Shown here in pieces: positions 43,595-53,032 of a DNA stretch of 64,000 nucleotides (the stretch's first letter is position 1; each line of letters starts with the position of its first letter). Position numbers and translations under genes: made by a program. Below the pieces are notes generated by a model. That model saw only the letters and a program-made list of their open reading frames with translations. It was not told the origin of the DNA and ran no database searches. The stretch is from CBFHMJ01 sp965656875 (GTDB lineage: Bacteria > Pseudomonadota > Gammaproteobacteria > Enterobacterales > Alteromonadaceae). The stretch covers positions 124,001 to 188,000 of the forward strand of contig CBFHMJ010000054.1 of the NCBI GenBank assembly GCA_965656875.1. Direction: 5' to 3'.

Positions 43595-45658
43595 ATGAGT
43601 CACCCTGCTCAGGAAAAAGCAGAAAGAATTCTTCAGCGAATGCGGGCGTTTGGTGCGGATCGTCGGCATTCGCTGGATGTCCTTCAAGCATCAGTGGATG
43701 AATCCAGCGAAAAAAACCGTAGTTTGTTTATCGCCTTTATTGGTGTATTGCTCTACTTCTTAGTATCAACATTCAGTATTACTGATCGAGAACTATTCCT
43801 TCCGACCGGGACGATTGTCCTGCCTATTATCAATGTTGCTGTCCCATTACGGGCTTATGGCCTGGTCGCGCCGTTGGCGTTGTTGGTATTGCATTTCAAT
43901 ATTCTGTTTAATCTGGCGGAACACAGTAAAAAACTCCATACCTGGTTAAAACATCCGGATCAAAAAGCGTTTAAAGACAATGAACGTTATGCGCTGTTAA
44001 AGCCGTTTGTATTCAATGTGTGGGCGAAAGAACGGTTCGACCATAAAGAAGATGGTGTGTTCACGTTTGATTTGCTTGGCTGGATCATCATGACCTTGTT
44101 GAGTGCGCTGCCTTTATTGCTGTTCTTAAGCATGCTGTGGGTGTTCAGTCAGCAGCAAAATGTCGTGGTTGCGGGCCTGACATTTTTATTTGTCGTGATC
44201 GATGTGATGATTCAGCTTCGTTACTGGCCAATGATTGTCAGTAATTTTGGCAATGAAATTCGACCCGGTGCCGGAGCAGGCCGGTTTGTCTGGTTTATAC
44301 CGCTCATTCATGTGGCGGTGTTAATTGCGGCCTTTCGGTTTTTGATGACGGGAATGGTGGTGTTACATCCAACAGCGTTCGCGGCTAACAGTCCGTATCA
44401 CGTCTTAATGCCTTTTCTGCCAACGCTGAATTTAGAAGGGCAGACATTTCGCACGTTAGATGCTACGACGGATGTCACGGAGCAAATCGCGATGGACAAA
44501 GCGATAAGGGAAAAAGAGCGGGGGCGATTAGGGCCGCAATTAACCGCCGTTCATGCGTGCAGTGTGGAGAAAGCCTGGCAACCAACCCGGCTGGAAGATC
44601 GCAATCTGATTTTTGCTAATCTGAACAACACCATGTTTTGCAATGGTCAGTTTATTGATAGTGATTTGCGCTATGCAACGTTTGACGGCGCTATAATCGC
44701 CGGAGAGTTTACCTGGTCTGATTTATCGGCGACATCCTGGTCTGAAACACGTATTCAGCGCTATACCTCGTTTTTACACAGTGATCTGTCCCGCGCTGAT
44801 TTTCATTATACGATTGCTAATCATATTGATTTTACGCTGACAGACTTTGAACAGGCGGTGTTTAATCATACGGAAGTCGCCAATAGCCTGTTCTTGCAAA
44901 GTCATTTTAATCGCAGCGTTTTTAAGGGCGTGACCACAGCGACGCGGGCGAATTTCATGTCTGCTGATTTTAGTGAGACTGAGTTCTATTATTCAATGTT
45001 CTTTGGCGTCGATTTGCGAGATGCGATGGGACTGACCCATACGACCCGGTTTCATGAATCCGGATTCAGACATTGTCTGACGTCCAGCAATGTTGCCGTC
45101 AATAATCATCATCTGTTTGCTGACAGCAACTGCAAGAGCGTTGAAGGTGGGTTGCTGAGTCAGCGCCGAGTTTTTTCACCGGACTTTTTACCTAATTCCT
45201 TACCCAATACGTTATCTGACTTTTCACCGCAGCTGGCGATGAGTCATGCGGTGGAAACCGTGATTGGATTTAGCAATGAGTCACGCCATTCGGCTTTACC
45301 GGGTGAGTTTTCGCATAACACGGTGATGTCTGTGCATCATCAATTGAACGATGAACTCAATGAAATGGAATACTATGCCTGGCGGTATCGGGAAGAGGAT
45401 ATGAACACCCTGGTTAAAGGCCTGGTGAGAGTAGCCAGTGCCGGACGCTCGACCACGCTGGATTTATCGAACATGGGGTTAACTCATCTCCCGGATGAGT
45501 TGTTTCGGTTAAAACATATTGAGCAGCTGATCCTGACTAACAATAAATTGTCGGACGATGATTTTCATCGTATCGAATTGTATTTCCCTAATCTGAAAGA
45601 TGTTGTCACGGATGAATCTGCCGCAACAGCAAAACAAGCGGGTCGTAAAAGCCAGTAA
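43595..45658 (+). CDS. membrane protein with pentapeptide repeats and leucine-rich C-terminus
   Basis: This 687-residue protein begins with about 255 residues of membrane region (LFIAFIGVLLYFLVSTFSI, LVAPLALLVLHFNILFNLA, LLGWIIMTLLSALPLLLFLS, VVAGLTFLFVVIDVMIQL, VWFIPLIHVAVLIAAFRFLM). Pentapeptide repeats follow from about residue 335 to 490 (for example LIFANLNNT, DLRYATFDGA, LSRADFHYT, ANFMSADFSE, VDLRDAMG), forming a square beta-helix. Near the end is a short leucine-rich repeat (TTLDLSNMGLTHLPDELFRL). The repeat domains probably face the cytoplasm and bind a partner. This fusion is unusual in my experience. It is coupled to the gene before it. Confidence 0.8.
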   Translation: MSHPAQEKAERILQRMRAFGADRRHSLDVLQASVDESSEKNRSLFIAFIGVLLYFLVSTFSITDRELFLPTGTIVLPIINVAVPLRAYGLVAPLALLVLHFNILFNLAEHSKKLHTWLKHPDQKAFKDNERYALLKPFVFNVWAKERFDHKEDGVFTFDLLGWIIMTLLSALPLLLFLSMLWVFSQQQNVVVAGLTFLFVVIDVMIQLRYWPMIVSNFGNEIRPGAGAGRFVWFIPLIHVAVLIAAFRFLMTGMVVLHPTAFAANSPYHVLMPFLPTLNLEGQTFRTLDATTDVTEQIAMDKAIREKERGRLGPQLTAVHACSVEKAWQPTRLEDRNLIFANLNNTMFCNGQFIDSDLRYATFDGAIIAGEFTWSDLSATSWSETRIQRYTSFLHSDLSRADFHYTIANHIDFTLTDFEQAVFNHTEVANSLFLQSHFNRSVFKGVTTATRANFMSADFSETEFYYSMFFGVDLRDAMGLTHTTRFHESGFRHCLTSSNVAVNNHHLFADSNCKSVEGGLLSQRRVFSPDFLPNSLPNTLSDFSPQLAMSHAVETVIGFSNESRHSALPGEFSHNTVMSVHHQLNDELNEMEYYAWRYREEDMNTLVKGLVRVASAGRSTTLDLSNMGLTHLPDELFRLKHIEQLILTNNKLSDDDFHRIELYFPNLKDVVTDESAATAKQAGRKSQ

Positions 45659-45747
45659 TGATGTATTAATGATGAGACGGGGCGGTGTTATTCCGTTACT
45701 ATACACGGCCTTTTTTCAGACAAAGCATCAGTATTCAGGACGTTAGT

Positions 45748-46167
45748 GTGGGATTATTCTGGTCAGTGACCTGGCGTGTCAGCCTGGTTATCGTGTTGAT
45801 GGTAACTGTGTTAGCAATCATTCAGGCGCAGACATCTTTTCTTCAATTGATTGGCAATAATGATTATCACCCAACATTTTTCTGGAGTCTTATCAGCGCA
45901 TTGTTAGGTGCGATGACAGTATGGGACAAGCGAGGTGCTGTTTTCTTTGTCTTTGGTTATCGCTTGTCATTATCTGATGAACACTGGTTCAGGCTGAACT
46001 ATCTGATGTTAACACTGTTCGTTGGTTTAGCTTTGATGGGGTTGCTGGTGGTCTTAGTTGCATCTGACGCTGGCTGGGCAACTTATAAACTTTGGGCACA
46101 ATCTGCATGGCTGGTGCTATGGCCGTTGCTTTGTGCTAGTTATGCTGTTAAATGTTTCAAAAGATAG
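45748..46167 (+). CDS. small four-helix membrane protein, third gene of the module
   Basis: This 139-residue membrane protein is read from GTG 45748, chosen because AGGA (45737-45740) lies seven bases upstream; other in-frame starts lie farther upstream without a better site. Four hydrophobic helices are visible (VSLVIVLMVTVLAIIQA, FFWSLISALLGAMTVW, LMLTLFVGLALMGLLVVLVA, LVLWPLLCASYAV). No family is recognised. It follows the pentapeptide protein by 89 bases in the same direction. Confidence 0.55.
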   Translation: MGLFWSVTWRVSLVIVLMVTVLAIIQAQTSFLQLIGNNDYHPTFFWSLISALLGAMTVWDKRGAVFFVFGYRLSLSDEHWFRLNYLMLTLFVGLALMGLLVVLVASDAGWATYKLWAQSAWLVLWPLLCASYAVKCFKR

Positions 46168-46388
46168 TGACAGCCTCACATACAAGAGGTTTTCTAATGT
46201 TTGTAAACGTAGTAGAAGCGTGCAGCAAGCGTTATTTATGCAATCGTTTAACAAATGATTAATCCGTTTCAATAACCTTCATGTTGTACGTTGTTGATAT
46301 AGATGTTTAAACCTTCTGAATTGTATTTGCTGAACGCCATTGAAGGCGAATAAAATTTACCTTTAAAGCTCAATAGTTCCAGATTAAA

Positions 46389-48305
46389 TTAACTTTTAAA
46401 TCGGGTAACGACATGATTCAAATTGTTAGCCAGCTCAATCATTCGTTGTTGTTCTTTTAGGACGTCACTTGAGTCATCTGCTACCGATTGTGCGATATTA
46501 AATACATTTTGAATATTGCGGTTAATGTCCTCAGACACGGCTGATTGTTCCTCAGCGGCCGCTGCCATTTCTGTGTTTCGGTTGTTGATATTCTGAATAT
46601 CTAATTGAATTTTTTCGAGCGTAGATAGCGCTTTATCTGCATCCTGAACACAGCTGGAAGCTTGGCTTGCACTGTTTTGCATGACATTTGCGGATTCATT
46701 GGCCCCTGTCTGGAGTTGCTCAATAATGTGCTGAATCTCCTGCGTAGAATCATGAGATCGTTGTGCAAGCGTTCTTACTTCATCTGCAACAACGGCAAAG
46801 CCTCGTCCCATATCCCCAGCTCTGGCGGCTTCAATTGCGGCATTAAGCGCAAGTAAGTTGGTTTGTTCTGCAATGGACTTAATGACATCCAGCACATTCC
46901 CAATGTTGTTGCTTTCAGTAACCAGGCGTTCCATTACTGACTGGGCATCATTCAGATAACTATCAACACTGGTGATCGTAGCAGTCGTTTTTTCTACTGA
47001 ATACTTGCTTTGTTGTGCGTTATCACTAACTGCGATAGCATCTTTCGCTGCACCACTGGCATTTTCCGCGACATTTACTGCGGTGACACTCATTTCATTC
47101 ATGGCCGTGGCAATCTGGTCGATTTCTGCCAGTTGCTGTTGTACTCCGCTGTCGGTTTTATGAGTAATTTCATTAATGGAGGCAACAACCCCTGACACTG
47201 TTTTTGTTGTTTCTTTTATCTCGTTGACGATTTGCTGAACGGTTTCAACAAACTGATTAAAGGCGCTGGCTAATCTGGCAATTTCCTGGGGGCCTTTTGT
47301 CGGAAGTCGTCTTGTAAGATCACCTTCACCTGTTGCAATTTCATTCATGAGTTCGACGGTTTTATTAATGGGCTTCAATATTCTGCGACAAATTATTTGA
47401 GACGCGCCGATACCAATAGCCAGTAATACCAGCGCAAGTACGATGATGCTGGTGCGGTTGTCACTTAATGTTTCTAATTGTTCTGTTCTGTTGCTGGCTA
47501 CTATTAATACACCGATAGGTTCTCCCGAGAAGTTTTTAACAATATCTGCGATGATTGCATGCTCGACTTCATTGAGTGTTGTCTGCCAGATGATGGATTT
47601 TTGTTGATTAAAGACATCTTTTATCCGTTCTGTAGAGGCAAGAGCACTATTTTGCTGAGTGGTCGCAAAGATATCGAATTTTCCTTCGCGCTTTAAAACT
47701 AATGCTATTTCCGCATCATATTTCGCTTTGAAGCTGTCGAAAAATCTTTGACCGAAGGACATGCCAAATTCAATACTACCGATGTGTTCATTCCCATTTT
47801 TTACCGGAAAAACGCCGCGCATGCCGAGGCTGGCAACACCGACTTCAAGGCCACTTGCAGGCTTTGAGCTCTCATTAACATGCAGTACGGTTTTACGGAA
47901 ACCCGATAAATCATCCCCATACTTTGCTGGTTTATGGACCCTGAAAAAGGACGTCGCTGGTGGTAAATGGAACTGAAACTGACGAACACCAAACTGATCA
48001 TTCATATTCGCAAAGCCAGCAACATATTCGTTTTCAAGAATTGTTCGTTCTTGTTGCGACAATGCTGTGATCGTGGAGGGTTTTTTCGCTACGAGGGCAG
48101 CCATTGCGGTAGCCAGTCGCCCCTCAGCCTGTAATTCCTGATTGGCACTTTTCATCAGATTGGTCATCGAAAGTACTTCAGATTGCTCAACCAGGGTGTT
48201 GGTTGTTTTGAGATTTAAAAATGTCATAGCCAGAATTGAAAACACAAGCAATCCGGTAATAGAAGTATAGAGAATGGTACTAAGTTTCGTTGAACGCATG
48301 TTCAT
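46389..48305 (-). CDS. methyl-accepting chemotaxis protein with a dCache_3-like sensor
   Basis: This 638-residue chemoreceptor has a transmembrane helix near 13-33 and a periplasmic sensor of about 250 residues. That sensor carries the typical FGVRQFQFHLPPATSFFRVH segment, then GMRGVFPVKNGNEHIGSIEF, as in double Cache type 3 domains. A second helix lies near 285-308 (IIVLALVLLAIGIGASQI), followed by HAMP and a full signalling domain with the hairpin tip (IAEQTNLLALNAAIEAARAG, then DMGRGFAVVADEVRTLAQRS). There is no C-terminal pentapeptide for CheR binding. The ligand is unknown; receptors of this sensor class often detect small carboxylates or amines. It is monocistronic. Confidence 0.93.
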   Translation of the reverse strand: MNMRSTKLSTILYTSITGLLVFSILAMTFLNLKTTNTLVEQSEVLSMTNLMKSANQELQAEGRLATAMAALVAKKPSTITALSQQERTILENEYVAGFANMNDQFGVRQFQFHLPPATSFFRVHKPAKYGDDLSGFRKTVLHVNESSKPASGLEVGVASLGMRGVFPVKNGNEHIGSIEFGMSFGQRFFDSFKAKYDAEIALVLKREGKFDIFATTQQNSALASTERIKDVFNQQKSIIWQTTLNEVEHAIIADIVKNFSGEPIGVLIVASNRTEQLETLSDNRTSIIVLALVLLAIGIGASQIICRRILKPINKTVELMNEIATGEGDLTRRLPTKGPQEIARLASAFNQFVETVQQIVNEIKETTKTVSGVVASINEITHKTDSGVQQQLAEIDQIATAMNEMSVTAVNVAENASGAAKDAIAVSDNAQQSKYSVEKTTATITSVDSYLNDAQSVMERLVTESNNIGNVLDVIKSIAEQTNLLALNAAIEAARAGDMGRGFAVVADEVRTLAQRSHDSTQEIQHIIEQLQTGANESANVMQNSASQASSCVQDADKALSTLEKIQLDIQNINNRNTEMAAAAEEQSAVSEDINRNIQNVFNIAQSVADDSSDVLKEQQRMIELANNLNHVVTRFKS

Positions 48306-48533
48306 GCCCTGCCTGGTTGCGAGTTATGGATAGCTAATACGGCAGAACTTAGCAATCCGATCATGTTTATTTTCATCTTTGTTTTTGTTTTGGTAATGAA
48401 AGTACTTATCGAACCTTACTATGGTGTTTCAGGCTACTGGTACTAAATTAAGTTCACATCACTTTCGTAACTCAGCTCTAATGCCTGTTTAGACATTCAA
48501 TAAGCGACCATAAAAATATCCATCAACTGCGGT

Positions 48534-49622
48534 TTAAAAGGAATATTTGGTTTCAAATCTGAACCGTTTTCCTTCTCGCTGGATTCCCACTAACGTCGTT
48601 ATGTCGCTAAATCGTGCACCTACCCACCAGTTAGCCTGAATTTTGTATCTGAGCCTTAATTCGTACCCTTCAAAGTTGCTGGTTGCTACTCGACTGGTGC
48701 CATTCTGGGCGAATTCGGCAATCACCCCAAACCGTTCCACATGTAACCAACGGACTGAAGCATCGATGTTGCCCGGCTTTTTGAGGTTGCCGTATTTCAA
48801 CTGGGCAATCCATGCGGTTTTTTCATTTTTAAATTGATCCAGTACTGCGAAATCATCCAGCGAATGGCCGATATCCAGGCCTAATTTGTAAGGTCCGGCG
48901 GCCAATGTAGCGCCAAAGCGAATAGAACGGTTGTCAAACTGGGTGTCGCGAGTGGCATGCTCGGCATTTTCTTCACCCTGATAATCAACAAACCATGGCG
49001 CAAGCGTTAATGTGTATTGTCCGACAGGGAAGGTCCAGCGGGCAGCCAGGTAGATGAGTGTACCAACGGTGTCGTCTTTACCATCCAGTGGTTTTATAAA
49101 CCCGCCGTCAAACCGGGTGTTATTATCCTTATCGTAACGAGCGGTTATGCCATATGGATTTAAATCCATGTCCCAAAACATGTCGGTGTTATGTTTCATT
49201 TGCCAGGGAACTTTACCGGCCTGTGTGCTGAATTTACCTGAGCGATAACCGAGGTAATAACGGTTCAAAAAGACATCGTCATCCGGAGAGGGTTGGGAAT
49301 TAAAGCGGTAAACTGTGATGGCTGGTACATTCTGCTTATTTTTCAACCCTGTGCTTAAACGGATTTCAGAAAACCAGTGTTCTGACCAGTCGCTGTTAAG
49401 GCCAATATTAGCAATGACTCTGACTCGTTCTCGTTCTTTTAACAGCCGGTGATCAAAATCATCTTCGTAGCGCAATAAAACAGCACCGTTAATATCATGA
49501 TGCTGGTCAGCTACAGCTGAAACAGGTAGGGCAATAGAGGTGATAATTACGCTGCAACACAGCCATAAAAACCAAAGAAAAGTATGCAAAAAACTCACTA
49601 ACGTTGTCGAGTGGTTGTTCAT
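48534..49622 (-). CDS. putative outer-membrane porin-like protein
   Basis: This 362-residue protein has a long signal peptide (hydrophobic at about 10-38, ending ALPVSAVADQ) and alternating amphipathic strands such as YRFNSQPSPDDDVFLNRYY, RFDGGFIKPLDGKD, RWTFPVGQYTLTLAPWF and WVGARFSDITTLVG. It ends in Phe (TKYSF), the expected outer-membrane insertion signal. The short spacing of aromatic girdles fits a beta-barrel of the putative porin class (DUF-type OMP). The substrate is unknown. It stands alone, with the chemoreceptor gene following it on the same strand. Confidence 0.75.
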   Translation of the reverse strand: MNNHSTTLVSFLHTFLWFLWLCCSVIITSIALPVSAVADQHHDINGAVLLRYEDDFDHRLLKERERVRVIANIGLNSDWSEHWFSEIRLSTGLKNKQNVPAITVYRFNSQPSPDDDVFLNRYYLGYRSGKFSTQAGKVPWQMKHNTDMFWDMDLNPYGITARYDKDNNTRFDGGFIKPLDGKDDTVGTLIYLAARWTFPVGQYTLTLAPWFVDYQGEENAEHATRDTQFDNRSIRFGATLAAGPYKLGLDIGHSLDDFAVLDQFKNEKTAWIAQLKYGNLKKPGNIDASVRWLHVERFGVIAEFAQNGTSRVATSNFEGYELRLRYKIQANWWVGARFSDITTLVGIQREGKRFRFETKYSF

Positions 49623-49715
49623 CGTGAACCCTTTTCAGATGAAACCGATAACTACGCGGTGTTATTAATCCTGTTAGTGAGTATAGGCAATATTAAAAAA
49701 AGGGAAGATACAAGG

Positions 49716-49753
49716 GCGTGTTGACCTTAGTCATCTTTCAAAGGCCAACACGC
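49716..49753. repeat. REP-like inverted repeat, copy 2, after xseA
   Basis: GCGTGTTGACCTT (49716-49728) pairs with AAGGCCAACACGC (49741-49753), twelve of thirteen positions complementary and the remaining pair C-A. It matches the inner part of the longer element at 37186-37243 and ends one base before the xseA stop, so it probably forms the 3' end of xseA mRNA. Confidence 0.75.
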
Positions 49754-49754
49754 T

Positions 49755-51098
49755 TTAGTCGATCTTAATAACTTTCTGGACTTCACTTACCGCATAACCA
49801 TCTTGTAATCGTGACTTGATCAACTGACCTTGCTTGAGCTCTTCAGCACTTTTAACGACCGAATCATTTTCATGGAAGGTGATAGAGTAACCACGCGCCA
49901 TCGTAGCTAACGGGCTGACAGTATCCAGTTGTCGGCATTGTAATTCCATATCGGCACGTTGATTGGCCAGATATTGTGTCATGGCGCGGGCCAGGCGTGT
50001 GTGCAAATCATCACAGATGTGTTTGGCGTTTTCGACTCGTTGACAGGGATCAAAACGATTAAAACGACTGGTTAAATTGGTTAGTGCCAGTCGGGATTGA
50101 GCCATATTTTTATCCATTGCAGCCAGCAATCGACGTTGCAACTCATCACTGGTCTGGCTCAGGCGTTGTAATACCTGACTGGGATGTTGATTGTTAAGTT
50201 TCTGTTCAAGCAGTTGAATGTGATTGTGTTTGACTGATAGTTGATTAACGGTTGCCTGAAATAGTCGTGTTTTCAGGGTTTGCAGTGTGGTTATCAGTTC
50301 ACTCTGATCCGGACTGACCATTTCAGCGGCAGCAGATGGCGTTGCAGCCCGATAATCAGCTACAAAATCACTGATGGTTACATCCACTTCGTGGCCGACT
50401 GCACTAACGACGGGGATTTCACTGGCAAAGATAGCCCGGGCGACAACTTCTTCATTAAAACACCATAAATCCTCTAATGAACCACCACCGCGACCAACGA
50501 TCAACACATCGACTTCTCGACGGTGATTAGCTACAGCGATTGCATTGGCAACTTGTGACGGCGCTTCCTGTCCTTGTACGGCGGTCGGATAAATGATGAC
50601 TTGTAGTGTTGGCGCTCGTCGTTTTAATACGGTGAGAATATCGTGTACGGCAGCACCAGTCGCTGAGGTAACGACACCGATTGTGCCAATAGTGTGGGGT
50701 AATGGCTTTTTCCAACCTTGATTGAACAAGCCTTCAGCCGCTAGTTGAGCTTTGAGTTGTTCGAATTGCTGTTTGAGTAATCCGTCCCCGGCGGGTTCCA
50801 TTTGTTCGACGATTAGCTGGTAATCACCACGAGGCTCGTACAGGCTGACACGACCACGCACCATAACTTGTTGTCCATTACCCGGTTGCATACGTACTGA
50901 ACGATTATTGCCTCGGAACATGGCGGCTTTAATCTGTGCGCTTTCATCTTTTAGAGTGAAATACCAGTGACCAGAGGCGGGTGTGACAAAATTTGATAAT
51001 TCACCCATCACCCAAATGCCGGTAAAAGTCGATTCGAGGTGTTTTCGGGTTGCCTGATTCAGCGCAGAAACAGAAAAAATATTGGCCTGGGTTTGCAT
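49755..51098 (-). CDS. xseA: exodeoxyribonuclease VII large subunit
   Basis: This 447-residue protein is the large subunit of exonuclease VII, which with XseB degrades single-stranded DNA to short oligonucleotides. The N-terminal OB-fold is clear (FSVSALNQATRKHLESTF, then GHWYFTLKDESAQIKAAMF). The catalytic region carries the family motif (VGHEVDVTISDFVADYRAAT, then PSAAAEMVSPDQ). A coiled-coil stretch follows, with the conserved closing segment LATMARGYSITFHEND. The start ATG 51098 is preferred over GTG 51107; neither has a strong site. It is divergent from guaB, a conserved arrangement in gammaproteobacteria. Confidence 0.97.
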   Translation of the reverse strand: MQTQANIFSVSALNQATRKHLESTFTGIWVMGELSNFVTPASGHWYFTLKDESAQIKAAMFRGNNRSVRMQPGNGQQVMVRGRVSLYEPRGDYQLIVEQMEPAGDGLLKQQFEQLKAQLAAEGLFNQGWKKPLPHTIGTIGVVTSATGAAVHDILTVLKRRAPTLQVIIYPTAVQGQEAPSQVANAIAVANHRREVDVLIVGRGGGSLEDLWCFNEEVVARAIFASEIPVVSAVGHEVDVTISDFVADYRAATPSAAAEMVSPDQSELITTLQTLKTRLFQATVNQLSVKHNHIQLLEQKLNNQHPSQVLQRLSQTSDELQRRLLAAMDKNMAQSRLALTNLTSRFNRFDPCQRVENAKHICDDLHTRLARAMTQYLANQRADMELQCRQLDTVSPLATMARGYSITFHENDSVVKSAEELKQGQLIKSRLQDGYAVSEVQKVIKID

Positions 51099-51305
51099 AA
51101 TCGTCACTGTATGGAGAAATCTGGTGCGGATTTTAAAGCACTTTCGGTGATTTAACGAGGGCTGCGCGAGACTTCTTCTGGAATCGTTACTAAAGTTAAA
51201 CGAATGAGTTGTTAAAAATTAAGATAAATGACGCAAATATTCTGTATCAAGCTGGTGTAAACCGAGAAATTGACCATAATTTTGCATATTCGTAGTAATT
51301 AATGA

Positions 51306-51334
51306 TTTACCCCCCGGCGAAAAACCATTAGAAT
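51306..51334 (+). promoter_or_regulatory. predicted guaB promoter
   Basis: TTTACC (51306-51311, -35-like) and TAGAAT (51329-51334, -10-like) are separated by an ideal 17 bases, 50 bases before the guaB start. No PurR-type palindrome was recognised nearby. Confidence 0.6.
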
Positions 51335-51383
51335 TGCGCCGCAACTTGAACCCCGTTCTCTACTGAAATTAGGTGATGTTGCA

Positions 51384-52853
51384 ATGCTGAGGATCGCACA
51401 AGAAGCACTGACTTTTGATGATGTGTTATTACTTCCTGGTCACTCGACCGTCCTTCCCCATACTGCCAATCTTAAAACTCGTCTAACGAATTCTATTGAG
51501 CTGAATATTCCGCTACTGTCTGCTTCTATGGACACAGTAACTGAAGCTCCGCTGGCTATCGCGCTGGCGCAGGAAGGTGGCATTGGCTTCATTCATAAAA
51601 ACATGCCAATCGCTCAACAGGCTGAGCATGTACGCCGTGTAAAAAAATACGAAAGTGGTATCGTTTCTGATCCTGTTACTGTTGAACCACACATGACTAT
51701 CGCAGAAGTGGTTGAGTTATCTCACCGTCATGGATTCTCAGGTTTTCCGGTTATTGATCAGGACAATAATCTGGTTGGTATCGTTACTGGCCGTGATATC
51801 CGCTTCGAAACAAATCTTGATCGCCCACTATCAACGGTGATGACGCCTAAAGAACGTCTGGTCACGGTACATGAAGGTGCGGCGAGTGAACAAATTCTTT
51901 CCTTAATGCATGAACACCGAATTGAAAAGATTCTGGTTGTTGATGATGCATTCAAATTAAAAGGTCTTATCACGGTTAAGGATTACCAGAAAGCTGAAAG
52001 CAAACCTAATGCCTGTAAAGACGAATTCAGTCGTCTTCGTGTTGGTGCGGCTGTCGGTGTTGGTGGTGATTCAGACGAACGTATCGAAGCTCTGGTTGCA
52101 GCGGGTGTTGATGTATTGTTGATCGATACTTCTCATGGTCATTCGCAAGGTGTTATCGATCGTGTTCGCTCTATCCGTGAAGCGTATCCAGATGTTCAGT
52201 TGATTGCAGGTAACGTAGCAACAAAAGAAGGTGCTCGTGCATTAGCTGAAATTGGTGTTAATGCCGTTAAAGTTGGTATTGGTCCGGGTTCTATCTGTAC
52301 AACACGTATTGTAACGGGTGTTGGTGTTCCACAAATTACAGCAATCGCTGATGCGGCTGAAGGTGTCAAAGAATTTGGCATTCCAGTCATTGCAGACGGT
52401 GGTATTCGCTATTCAGGTGATATTGCTAAAGCGTTAGTCGCCGGTGCAAGCTGCGTTATGGTTGGTTCAATGTTTGCGGGTACAGAAGAAGCGCCAGGTG
52501 AAGTTGAACTTTATCAAGGTCGTTACTACAAATCATACCGTGGTATGGGTTCTCTTGGTGCGATGAATCAGAAAAATGGCTCATCAGACCGTTATTTCCA
52601 GGATTCTAAAAACTCCGACAAACTGGTGCCAGAAGGTATTGAAGGTCGTGTGCCATATAAAGGCCCGATTTCTGCGATCATTCATCAGCAAATGGGTGGT
52701 TTACGTGCGTCTATGGGCTTAACGGGTAGCGCAACGATTGAAGAAATGAACACGAAACCGCAATTTGTTCGTGTGACATCAGCGGGTATGGGTGAATCTC
52801 ATGTTCACGATGTACAAATCACCAAAGAGCCACCGAACTATCGTTTAGGCTAA
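51384..52853 (+). CDS. guaB: IMP dehydrogenase
   Basis: This 489-residue enzyme oxidises IMP to XMP with NAD, the rate-limiting step in GMP synthesis. The barrel motifs are complete: the catalytic loop GIGPGSICTTRIVTGVG with Cys305, the substrate segment YRGMGSLGAM, and the flap Arg region (GRVPYKGPISAIIHQ). Two CBS domains lie between about residues 92 and 205 and would bind adenine nucleotides. AGGTGA precedes the ATG by seven bases. It is followed by guaA, with a stable hairpin between them. Confidence 0.98.
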   Translation: MLRIAQEALTFDDVLLLPGHSTVLPHTANLKTRLTNSIELNIPLLSASMDTVTEAPLAIALAQEGGIGFIHKNMPIAQQAEHVRRVKKYESGIVSDPVTVEPHMTIAEVVELSHRHGFSGFPVIDQDNNLVGIVTGRDIRFETNLDRPLSTVMTPKERLVTVHEGAASEQILSLMHEHRIEKILVVDDAFKLKGLITVKDYQKAESKPNACKDEFSRLRVGAAVGVGGDSDERIEALVAAGVDVLLIDTSHGHSQGVIDRVRSIREAYPDVQLIAGNVATKEGARALAEIGVNAVKVGIGPGSICTTRIVTGVGVPQITAIADAAEGVKEFGIPVIADGGIRYSGDIAKALVAGASCVMVGSMFAGTEEAPGEVELYQGRYYKSYRGMGSLGAMNQKNGSSDRYFQDSKNSDKLVPEGIEGRVPYKGPISAIIHQQMGGLRASMGLTGSATIEEMNTKPQFVRVTSAGMGESHVHDVQITKEPPNYRLG

Positions 52854-52894
52854 TCAGGCGTCTGCATCAAACAGACTTTCTGATTAAGCAAAAT

Positions 52895-52924
52895 CCGGGT
52901 TGTCAGGATGAACAGACAACCCGG
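52895..52924 (+). other. hairpin between guaB and guaA
   Basis: CCGGGTTGTC (52895-52904) and GACAACCCGG (52915-52924) form a perfect 10-bp stem with a 10-nt loop. No T-run follows, so it likely stabilises or partially attenuates the guaB-guaA transcript rather than ending it. Confidence 0.6.
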
Positions 52925-53032
52925 CTGATTAACTGGCTAACAGGCCAGCAAGTCGAATTTTATAAAGCACCCTGATGTTAGCTTGTCTGACATCTATAAG
53001 AACAACTTCACTTCTGCGAGATAACAGCCATC

